Shown: positions 26,127-34,400 of the stretch, piece by piece
Position numbering within the stretch: the stretch's first letter is position 1
Layout of the letters: each line of letters opens with the position of its first letter
Assembly (NCBI GenBank): GCA_964411125.1
Contig: CAYPJU010000014.1
Location: 1 to 64,000 of the forward strand
DNA from: JBFIHF01 sp964411125
GTDB taxonomy: Bacteria; Myxococcota_A; Bradymonadia; Bradymonadales; Bradymonadaceae
Direction of reading: 5' to 3'
DNA length: 64,000 nucleotides
The notes under the pieces: generated by a model
Told to the model about the DNA's origin: nothing
The model's database searches: none
Seen by the model: the letters and a program-made list of their open reading frames with translations, nothing else
Translations under genes and position numbers: made by a program

Positions 26127-27307
26127 TCGGGCTTCCGGAAGGCGCGTCGGATCACGGATTCGGCGGGCTTCCCGCGGGGGCTGAATCCATCGGGGCCCTC
26201 CTCGTCGGTGTTCGAATCGGTGAAAATCTTCCAGAGGAAGACGCCTCCGATCGCTGGCGTCGCGCGGAGCTCGTCGAGGAAGAGGCGATAGGCGCGGGTC
26301 TGCAGGGCGGGATCAGGGTCGGCTGCGTGCTTCTCGGGCCAGGCGTTCGGATGGCGCAGCGCGAGGGCGGCGGAACGATACCCGACCTCGGTGATCACCA
26401 GCGGTTTGTCGGCCCGGCGCGCGACGCCAGACCAGTGGTCGAGATGTTCGCGCAGCGAGGCGCGAACTCGCGCGTCGGAGGCCTCGCTGCCATCCACGAG
26501 AGGTGGGTAGAACTGCACCCCGACGGAGTCGAGGGCGACCCACACCTTTTCGTCGACGGGCTCGTTCCAGTTGGCGCTGTAGGTGATGTGCCCGTCGTAG
26601 CGTCGGCGGACTCTGGCGGCGAGGGCAACGAGTCGTTCGGGCGCGTGCTGCACGGCGGTATGAAGCTCGAGCCCGATCACCAACGCATCGAGCTGTAGCC
26701 GCTGCGCGAGGTCGGCGTAGAAGAGGATCCATTCGTCGTGGCTGTCCCACCACCCGTCCCAGTCGAGCTCCCCTCGGTCGTTCTTCGGCTGGATCGCCCC
26801 GCGCCACTTTCCGCCTCGGATCCAGATGTGCGGCTTCAGCATGACCCGGAGTCCGCGTTCGCGCGCCTGCCGCGTGACGGCGACCAGGCGCTCGACCTTC
26901 TCGGAGCCTCGGGGCGCGTCGTCGGTGTGCTCGCCGCGCACGAAGTTCGCTTCCGTGTCGGGCATGAACCCGAACGGCGTGATCGAAATCCAGTCGTAAT
27001 TGTGATCGACGAGGTAGTCGAGCGCATCGGCGCTCGCGTCGGTGCCGTACCCTCGCTCTCCGTCGTCTTGCCAGTTGTGGGCGAAACAGGCACCGCGCCA
27101 CACTTGGGCCGGGAGAGGACGGACGCCCGGTTCGGCGGGAGTCTGAAGGCGCGGCTGCGCGGGAAGCTCTCTGGGGGTCGCGGGGCGTTCACATCCCGCG
27201 ACGAGGCTCACGAGCAGTCCGACGACGACCGAGACGGTCGCCCCTTGCGAGGCCCTCCGAGGCGGGCTAAAACCCGGGTCCCCTACGCGGTAGTTAGTCC
27301 GATGCAC
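26105..27307 (-). CDS. GH113-like glycoside hydrolase lipoprotein
   Basis: A (beta/alpha)8-type domain resembles glycoside hydrolase family 113 (beta-mannanases): ISITPFGFMPDTEANF, VMLKPHIWIRGGKWRG, the DEWILFYADLAQ segment, LVIGLELHTA with a candidate acid/base Glu, YSANWNEPVDE, and LVITEVGYRSA with a candidate nucleophile Glu. Just before it lies a lipoprotein signal (VVGLLVSLVAGC), so the enzyme is probably envelope-anchored. The start is unresolved. GTG 27307 gives a basic n-region but overlaps the divergent gene by 6 bp, and no ATG, GTG or TTG lies between there and the hydrophobic core. The substrate is unknown. Confidence 0.7.
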   Translation of the reverse strand: MHRTNYRVGDPGFSPPRRASQGATVSVVVGLLVSLVAGCERPATPRELPAQPRLQTPAEPGVRPLPAQVWRGACFAHNWQDDGERGYGTDASADALDYLVDHNYDWISITPFGFMPDTEANFVRGEHTDDAPRGSEKVERLVAVTRQARERGLRVMLKPHIWIRGGKWRGAIQPKNDRGELDWDGWWDSHDEWILFYADLAQRLQLDALVIGLELHTAVQHAPERLVALAARVRRRYDGHITYSANWNEPVDEKVWVALDSVGVQFYPPLVDGSEASDARVRASLREHLDHWSGVARRADKPLVITEVGYRSAALALRHPNAWPEKHAADPDPALQTRAYRLFLDELRATPAIGGVFLWKIFTDSNTDEEGPDGFSPRGKPAESVIRRAFRKPEKEKPPG

Positions 27308-28480
27308 GATCCCGATTCCAGCTACGACGAGTATGGCTTCGACACCCGGGCGATTCACGCCGGGCAGTCTCCGGAGCCTCACACCGGCGCCATCATGACG
27401 CCGATTTTCCAAACTTCGACCTACGTCCAGCGAAGTCCGGGAGAGCATACCGGATTCGAGTACAGCAGGACGCAAAATCCTACGCGTCACGCGCTGGAGG
27501 ATTGCATCGCGAGCCTCGAGAAGGGTCGTCACGGGATCGCGTTCGCCTCGGGATGTGCGGCGACGGCGACGATTCTTCACATGCTGCCGCCGGGCGCGCA
27601 CGTCGTGAGCGGCGACGACATCTACGGGGGAACGTACCGGCTCTTCACGCGCGTGCTCGACGATCGCGACCTCGATTTCTCGTTCGTCGACACGACGGAT
27701 CTCGACCTGTTCGAAGCGAGCCTTCGAGACGACACGAAGCTGGTGTGGCTCGAGACCCCGACCAATCCGCTGCTCAAGATCAGCGACATCGCGCGACTCT
27801 GCGAGATCGCTCACGCGCGCGACATTCCGGTGGTGGTCGACAACACTTTCATGAGCCCCTACTTCCAGACGCCGCTCGAGCTCGGGGCGGACATCGTGGT
27901 GCACTCGATGACGAAGTTCATCAACGGGCATTCCGACGTCGTCGCCGGGATGGTGGTGACGAACGACGACGCGACCGCCGAGAAGCTCCACTTCCTGCAG
28001 AATTCGATCGGAGCAGTGCCGGGGCCGATGGACTCGTGGCTGGTCTTGCGCGGAGTGAAGACGCTCGGCGTTCGAATGCGCCAACACGAAGCGAACGCGA
28101 AGCGAATCGCGGCCTACCTGAACGAACACGAAGCGGTCGAACGGGTGATCTATCCGGGGCTCGAGTCGCACCCTCAGCACGAGATCGCGAAGCGGCAGAT
28201 GTCGGGTTTCGGCGGGATGATCACGTTCTTTCTTCGCGGCGGACTCGACGCAGCGCGCACGCTGTTGGAGTCGGTGGAGGTGTTCGCGCTCGCCGAATCG
28301 CTGGGTGGTGTGGAGAGCCTGATCGAGCACCCTGCCATCATGACGCACGCGTCGGTCCCCGCCGACGTACGGGCCGAGCTCGGCATTTCGGACTCGATGG
28401 TTCGGCTCTCCGTCGGCATCGAGGACGGCGACGACCTCTTGAAGGACCTCGACCGGGCGTTCGGGAAGCTTCGCGGGTGA
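27302..28480 (+). CDS. Cys/Met-metabolism PLP enzyme (cystathionine gamma-synthase/lyase family)
   Basis: This 392-residue PLP enzyme makes or cleaves cystathionine or a related thioether in sulfur amino-acid metabolism. It has FDTRAIHAGQSPEP, YSRTQNPTR, FASGCAATATILHML, the VWLETPTNPLLK stretch, VVDNTFMSPYFQ and VVHSMTKFINGHSDV with the cofactor Lys205. The C-terminal ESLGGVESLIEHPA is a family signature. Gamma-synthase and gamma-lyase cannot be separated by eye. The stop overlaps the nfo start (GTGA). Confidence 0.92.
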   Translation: MHDPDSSYDEYGFDTRAIHAGQSPEPHTGAIMTPIFQTSTYVQRSPGEHTGFEYSRTQNPTRHALEDCIASLEKGRHGIAFASGCAATATILHMLPPGAHVVSGDDIYGGTYRLFTRVLDDRDLDFSFVDTTDLDLFEASLRDDTKLVWLETPTNPLLKISDIARLCEIAHARDIPVVVDNTFMSPYFQTPLELGADIVVHSMTKFINGHSDVVAGMVVTNDDATAEKLHFLQNSIGAVPGPMDSWLVLRGVKTLGVRMRQHEANAKRIAAYLNEHEAVERVIYPGLESHPQHEIAKRQMSGFGGMITFFLRGGLDAARTLLESVEVFALAESLGGVESLIEHPAIMTHASVPADVRAELGISDSMVRLSVGIEDGDDLLKDLDRAFGKLRG

Positions 28481-29340
28481 AGCTGGGCGCTCACGAATCG
28501 GCATCGGGCGGACCCCATCGCGCCATCGAACGCGCCGTGGCAGACGGCTGTGAGGCGGTCCAGCTCTTCACCAAGAACAACAACCGTTGGAAGCAGCGAG
28601 CGTGGACCGACGCGGAGGTGGAGCTGTTCCGCGCCGCGTCGGCGGAGCATCCCGACCTCGGCCTCGTCGCTCATTCGGCGTACCTCATCAACCTCTGCTC
28701 GGCGACCGACGCCGTGTGCGAGAAGTCACGTGCCGCGTTGGCAGACGAGATGACGCGGTGCCAGCAGCTCGGGATCTCGTCGCTGGTCATGCATCCCGGA
28801 GCCCCGGGTGCGACGCGGAACGAGTGGGACGGTGTCAGCGAAGTGGCGGTAGCCATCGACGCGGTATTCGACGAGTTCGGAGCGGACTTCCCGGACGTGA
28901 GGCTGCTGCTGGAGAACACGGCGGGTCAGGGGTCCAACCTCGGATGGAGGTACGAACATCTGCGCGACGTCCTGGCGCTACTGCGGTACGTCGATCGGGT
29001 CGGGGTCTGCTTCGATACGTGCCACGCTTTCGCGGCGGGTTACGATTTTCGGGATCAGGCGAGCTACGACGCGCACTGGGAACACTTCGACGAGGTGGTG
29101 GGGGTAGCGTTGGTCGAGGCCTTCCACCTCAACGACTCGAAGCGCGAGCTCGGGTCTCGCGTCGACCGGCACGAGCATCCGGGGGACGGCGAGATCGGGA
29201 TCGAGGCGTTCCGCCTGCTGGTCAACGACGTGCGCTTCGCGGGCGTCCCTGCCCTCCTCGAGACGCCTCCGATGGACGAGGACGCCGACGGCGGCTACGC
29301 GGAGAACGTCGCGATCTTGAAAGCCCTCCGCGAGGGGTGA
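28477..29340 (+). CDS. nfo: endonuclease IV (AP endonuclease)
   Basis: This 287-residue TIM-barrel enzyme cuts DNA 5' to abasic sites using a trinuclear zinc centre. Metal-binding and signature motifs are GAHESASGG, QLFTKNNNRW, AHSAYLINL, LVMHPGAPG, LLLENTAGQG, GVCFDTCHAFAAGYD, AFHLNDSKRELGSRVDRHEH and ALLETPP. GTG 28477 begins VKLGAHESASGG, which matches the normal family N-terminus. It is translationally coupled to the upstream PLP-enzyme gene. Confidence 0.95.
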   Translation: MKLGAHESASGGPHRAIERAVADGCEAVQLFTKNNNRWKQRAWTDAEVELFRAASAEHPDLGLVAHSAYLINLCSATDAVCEKSRAALADEMTRCQQLGISSLVMHPGAPGATRNEWDGVSEVAVAIDAVFDEFGADFPDVRLLLENTAGQGSNLGWRYEHLRDVLALLRYVDRVGVCFDTCHAFAAGYDFRDQASYDAHWEHFDEVVGVALVEAFHLNDSKRELGSRVDRHEHPGDGEIGIEAFRLLVNDVRFAGVPALLETPPMDEDADGGYAENVAILKALREG

Positions 29341-29383
29341 GAGCGGGCTGGCCTCCCCACGTCGCCCACCCTATTGTGGGCCG

Positions 29384-31411
29384 ATGCAGCTCCCTTCCGT
29401 CGGCGAAACGTTCCAGGACCGATACGAAATCCGCTCGGTCCTCGGCCAGGGCGGCGCGGGCGTAGTGTACGGAGCGCGCGACCTGCGGTCCGGCCGCGAC
29501 GTGGCTCTGAAGATCCTCGTGCCCCCGCCCGAGGGATACGACCGGACCACGGTGAGCAGGTTTCACCGAGAGGTGAAGATCGTCGCGAACCTGCGAAGTC
29601 CTTCGACGGTCACGCTCTACGACTCGGGAGAGACGGTCGCTGGATTGCTCTTCATGGCGTGCGAATACATCGTGGGGAGAGATCTCGAAGAGGTCATCTT
29701 CGGTGGTGAGCCTCTCTCGGAGGCCGTGGTGGGGCACGTACTGGTGCAACTGCTCGACGCGTTGCGCGAGGCCCATTCGTTGGGTCTGCTTCATCGAGAC
29801 GTCAAGCCCGCGAACATTCGAATCTTTCAGCACCTCGACGATCGCTATCGGGCGAAGCTGCTCGACTTCGGGATCGCCCGCTTCGAGAACCCTGACCATA
29901 CGCAACTGACGATGGAGGGGGGGCTCGTCGGGACCCCGCCCTTCATGGCCCCCGAACAGATCCGGGGCCAGGCGCTGTCGCCCGCCACCGACCTCTACGC
30001 CCTCGGGTTGGTCGCCTACGAAATGCTGACGGGTCGGGCTGCGGTCGAAGGTGCGTCGCCATACGAGGTGTTCGAGCGACATCTTCGAGGGCGTCCGATA
30101 GCGCTACCAGCAGGGCTCCAGATCTCCGCGGGCCTGCGCGCGGTCGTGGACAAGATGGTCAGGCGCGACCCGGACGAGCGCTTTCAGAGCGCCGCCGAAG
30201 TCCTGGAAGCGTTGGGGAGGCTCGACCTCTCGCCGGAATCGATCCCAACGGGCGAGTCGGTTCGCGGGGACGAGCCTCCGACGTTGGACGAGGCCATCGG
30301 GCCCGCCGAGCCGCCGGGAACCCGCCGCGCAGCAGTTTTCCTGGCTTCGCTTCTGGGGCTCGCCGCAGTCTGCGGAGGGGGGGCGTTCGCATGGTTCGCG
30401 AGCTCAGACCGCGAGGTACCAGCATCGGCGCCGACTCCGGCTCCGGGCGCAACCGAGGTGCTCGGCGAGGGGACTGCGGACGAAGAGAGCGTGGAGGCGC
30501 TGAAGGTCGAATTCGCCGGGAAGCACGCGCGACGTGCTCTCCGGGCGGCGTTGCTGGAGGCGACGGCGGGGGCCGTCGGCGGCTGCGCATTGGCTCCTCC
30601 CCCCCAATCGGTGGGGGGAACGGTCACGGTGGACGGCGAAGTGCGGCGATATCTCGTGCGCACCCCGACGAACGGCGAGTCGCAGCGACCCCGCCCGGTC
30701 GTGCTGATGTTCCCGACTAACGCTACGCGCCAACCAGACCTGGGGGACTTCGCGCGGCACTCCGAGATCTACGGGGCCGCCGACCGGCACGGGTTCGTGG
30801 TCGTCAGTCTGTTGAGTCCGGCGGTCCCCATGACGCCCAACTGGACGAATCGCCCGATGGAAGTTCGCTACGTGCGGTCCGTCGTCGAAGCGATCGCGAA
30901 GACGCACTGCGTCGACGAGCAGCGCATCTACGCGCTCGGGCACGGGCTGGGCGCGGATTTCCTCGACGTGGCGGGGTGTCGACTTCCGGTGGCCGCGATC
31001 GTGACGAACGCGGCGATCGGCGATCCGGTCCGGAGGAATTGCGAGGGAAGGCCGATGCCTCACATGCACCTTCGGGGGCGAAACAACAGGCTTCATCCCC
31101 CTTCGGGGACCCCCGCCAACTGCGCCGGAGATACGACGCCGTCACTTGCAGCCTTCAACGCGCCGTGGCTGAAATTGAACGAGTGCGCCGAGACGTGGGA
31201 GACGATCGAGCTTCATCCGGCCGTCGACTGCCGTCGCGCGAAGGACTGCCGCGCGCCCTACGTGGTGTGCGAGCACCCCGACGGCTACGAGTGGCGCTCG
31301 ACCCCGCTCGAAGAAGCATTCCGCCCGGAATGCCTGCGCCCTGCGATGAGTTTCGACGGCGCCGAGGTGGCGTGGCGATTTTTCGAGCAGCAGACGAAGT
31401 CGGACCGGTGA
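29384..31411 (+). CDS. Ser/Thr protein kinase fused to an extracytoplasmic esterase-fold domain without nucleophile
   Basis: This 675-residue protein has a complete kinase domain (about 14-285): GQGGAGVVYG, Lys43, HRDVKPAN with catalytic Asp139, DFG at 161-163 and GTPPFMAPEQ. One membrane helix (about 315-338) and a Pro/Ala/Glu linker follow. Then comes a domain (about 410-670) resembling LpqC / PHB-depolymerase-type esterases: VDGEVRRYLVRTPTNGES, RPVVLMFPTN, GFVVVSLLSP and RIYALGHGLGADF. The serine elbow Gly-x-Ser-x-Gly reads Gly-His-Gly-Leu-Gly (519-523), so the nucleophile is missing. A sensor role for this cysteine-rich domain is inferred. It converges with tamB. Confidence 0.85.
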   Translation: MQLPSVGETFQDRYEIRSVLGQGGAGVVYGARDLRSGRDVALKILVPPPEGYDRTTVSRFHREVKIVANLRSPSTVTLYDSGETVAGLLFMACEYIVGRDLEEVIFGGEPLSEAVVGHVLVQLLDALREAHSLGLLHRDVKPANIRIFQHLDDRYRAKLLDFGIARFENPDHTQLTMEGGLVGTPPFMAPEQIRGQALSPATDLYALGLVAYEMLTGRAAVEGASPYEVFERHLRGRPIALPAGLQISAGLRAVVDKMVRRDPDERFQSAAEVLEALGRLDLSPESIPTGESVRGDEPPTLDEAIGPAEPPGTRRAAVFLASLLGLAAVCGGGAFAWFASSDREVPASAPTPAPGATEVLGEGTADEESVEALKVEFAGKHARRALRAALLEATAGAVGGCALAPPPQSVGGTVTVDGEVRRYLVRTPTNGESQRPRPVVLMFPTNATRQPDLGDFARHSEIYGAADRHGFVVVSLLSPAVPMTPNWTNRPMEVRYVRSVVEAIAKTHCVDEQRIYALGHGLGADFLDVAGCRLPVAAIVTNAAIGDPVRRNCEGRPMPHMHLRGRNNRLHPPSGTPANCAGDTTPSLAAFNAPWLKLNECAETWETIELHPAVDCRRAKDCRAPYVVCEHPDGYEWRSTPLEEAFRPECLRPAMSFDGAEVAWRFFEQQTKSDR

Positions 31412-31445
31412 GTCTTTTTGTCGGTCGGTGCGGGGCCCCGCGAAT

Positions 31446-34400
31446 CTAGTAGATGTCCCAGAAGATGTTGGTCTCCCCCGCCCCGCGGGTCCCGGCCTCC
31501 ACCTCGATGAGCCAGCGCCTGGAGAGCCGATACTCGATGTTGAGTTCGGCAGCGTTCTCGTTGGCGTCAGCGCCGACTTTCGCCTCGATACTGAAGAAGA
31601 ACGGGCCAACGTATCGTCCGACCTCGAAGGTCGGGTCGGCGAATCCCTCGTCGCCGGCCTCGACGCGAACGTTGAAACCAGGGACGACCTGCGCGAGTTG
31701 GTCTTCGAGGAATGTCGCGGCGAGGCCACTCGCGGCGCCGGCAGCGATGTCGGACGCTCCGGACTGTCCGACCTCGGCCTCGTTCGGCGGTCGGTTGGTG
31801 AGGAGAGTGTAGATCACGTCCTCCTCGGGAAGCTCCGGGTCGGAGTAGAAACGAATCTGGGGGTCGTCGGTTCGCCCCGTGACGCGAACGATGGCGTGCG
31901 GCTCCCCGTCGGAGGCAGTGCCGAGAGCAGAAGCGACGTTCCGGTCGTAGCTGTAGCGGGCTTCGATCTGCAGGAGCGGGTTGGGCGGGTTTGCGCCGGT
32001 GAAAGTCACGATTCCCTCCTCGATCACGAACCGGCGCCCGAACACCTCGGCCTCGCCCCGCACGGTGCGGATGTCTCCGCCGAGCAGCGCTCCGCTCGAG
32101 AGGAGTTCCACGTCGACCTCGCCTTTGATCTCGACCTCGGCGAAGGGATGGCGGATCCAACTGTTCGGCTCGATCTCGACGACCATCCGAGCGTACGGTC
32201 GCCGCGAAGCGGCCGCTGCGGCATCGTCGAAGGTGAAGAGGTCGCTCGACCGTCGCTTGTTCTTCACGATGACGATGTCGGAGTCGAGGGAGGTGGGATG
32301 CAGGGTCGTCGAGCTGGTCTCCGGGATGACGACCTCCAGCTTGGAGACGAGAGCGCGCGCGTCGGCGGACGTTCCGGAGAGGTTACCGGTGGCGTCGACG
32401 TCCGCGCTGACGAACGCGGTGATGTCGGCGAAGCCCGCGATGCTGAGGCTTCGGAGCTGGGCGGCGAGGTCGATCTCGCCCGGCTCGAACCCGTTCATCC
32501 GAAGGGTTCCGTCCGCCTTTGCGTAGCCACGTTCGTCGCGCAGGTAGAGGGTCTTCACATCGACGAGCCCCTGCCTGTCGATGGCGAGGTCGACCTGAAT
32601 GTCGCGGAAGAACCGCGAGAACCCGGTCAGAAACATCTCGCCGTTACGGACCTGGAGCGCACCGACGACGACGGGTTGTTCGAAGGTGCCGGACAGCTCG
32701 AGGTCGACATCGAGCTCCCCGTCGACTTCCTGGACCCAGTCTTCGAGGATTTCCCGGGGGAGGAGCCCGCCGACGTTGACGTCGTTTCCGAGTAGGCGCC
32801 CAGATATCTCGCCGTCGAGGAAGGTCTCGACCGGCTCTTCGGACTGCATCCAGCGGGCGAGATCGAGCTGCACGGGGAGCGAGGCGACCGCTTCCAGGAC
32901 GGCATCGGGTCCGTGGCAGATTCGGACGTCGGCGTTGGCGCGGTTGTCCGAAGCATCGATCTCGATGGCGACGGTGCCGCGGGACTTGTCCTGAAACTCG
33001 AAGTCGTTGATCGAAACGCGACTGTCGATGACGGGTGCGGCCATTGTCCCGCCGGCCTCGAGGTAGCCCTGAATCTCGCCCCGGAGGTTCGCGAATCCGT
33101 AGTCGACGGCGCTGAACTTACGGAGCGGAAGCGGCATCAACTGCGCGGTGAAGTCGAGCGGAACGGCGGCGATGTCCGTGTTTCCGAAGATGATCGCGAA
33201 CGGCGTGGGGAGTCGCCCTCGCGCCTCGAGGATCGGTGAAGCGTCCCACTCGAGAGTAACCGAGCGGACCTCGGCGAGTTCTCGCGACAGGGACGCGTCG
33301 AGGTCGAGGTAGATATCGCGGTATCGGTCCCAGCCGAAGTCGTCGAGCCCGAGGCGGATTTCGGCGTCGGGCTGGGAGACGGTGCCTTCGCCTTCGAGTT
33401 CGAGGTCGATGAACCCCTCGACGTCGGCGCGCTGCAAGGGGCCTACTCGCAAGTTTCGCAGGTCGAACTTCTCGGCACTCGCCGAGAACGAGACGGGCGC
33501 GTTCTCGAGCCGGCTGGCCCAATCGACGGTGGCTCCCTCGAGCATCTCCCGTATCCAGTCCGCGATGGGAGCGCGAACGCGAGCTTTCGCTTCGAAGGGC
33601 TTCTCCTTCTGGAACGCGAGGGCGCCTCGGAAGAAAAGCCCGGAGTCGGCTCGAGCGCTGGGGAAGTAGCTGAGTTCGATGTTCGAGGTGGCCGGGCCGA
33701 AATCGTAGGGAGCGCCCTGCGCTTCGCCGCTGGCGGTGACGTCCTCGATGTCGACGACGGTTCGCAGGACGGGGGCGTCGACTTGACCGCGCAGCTCTGC
33801 GACGGCCTTCGCAGTACCTCCGAGGTCCATGTCCGCGAGGTCGGGGAGCGGGCGGCTGAGCGCCGAGATGGGGAACTCGGGTACGGTCAGCGTCGCGGAG
33901 AGGTTTCGACGGCGTAGGAACTCGACGTTGAAGGAGGCGTCGACGTCGACGGGAATCTCTGCGACGGCGTTGAGAAGTTCGAGATCGTAGCCGGTGACGA
34001 CCCCCTTCTGGAGGCGGAGGAGCTCCTGATCGTAGCTCCCCTGGAGCGCGATGGTGAAGGGCCCCCACTCCTGCCACATGACGTCGGAGAGCACGATGTC
34101 GAAAGTGCTGGTGGGATCGTCGTGGGTGCCGCCCAGGGCGACGGATCCGTCGGCGGTCGCGGAGAAGTCCTCCAACCCGGTGACTCCGAACTGCGACGCC
34201 AGCTCTCCGAGCTTCAGATTCTCGAGCTCGGCCTGCAAGTCTTGGTCGACCCCGGAGCGGTACGTACCGTCGACCCGCACGCGCTGGGTGGTCCCGTCCG
34301 CGGCGGGCTTCGTGAGAGTGAGGTCGCGGAACTCGAAGACCCCTTCCTTCACGTCGGCGCGGAACTCGCCGCCCATTTCCCAGCCATCGGCCTCGCCTGT

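Noticed and set aside
31428..31442. GCGGGGCCCCGC palindrome between the kinase and tamB stops, considered as a terminator
   Set aside because: It has no loop and no T-run on either side, so it is only a GC-rich palindrome.
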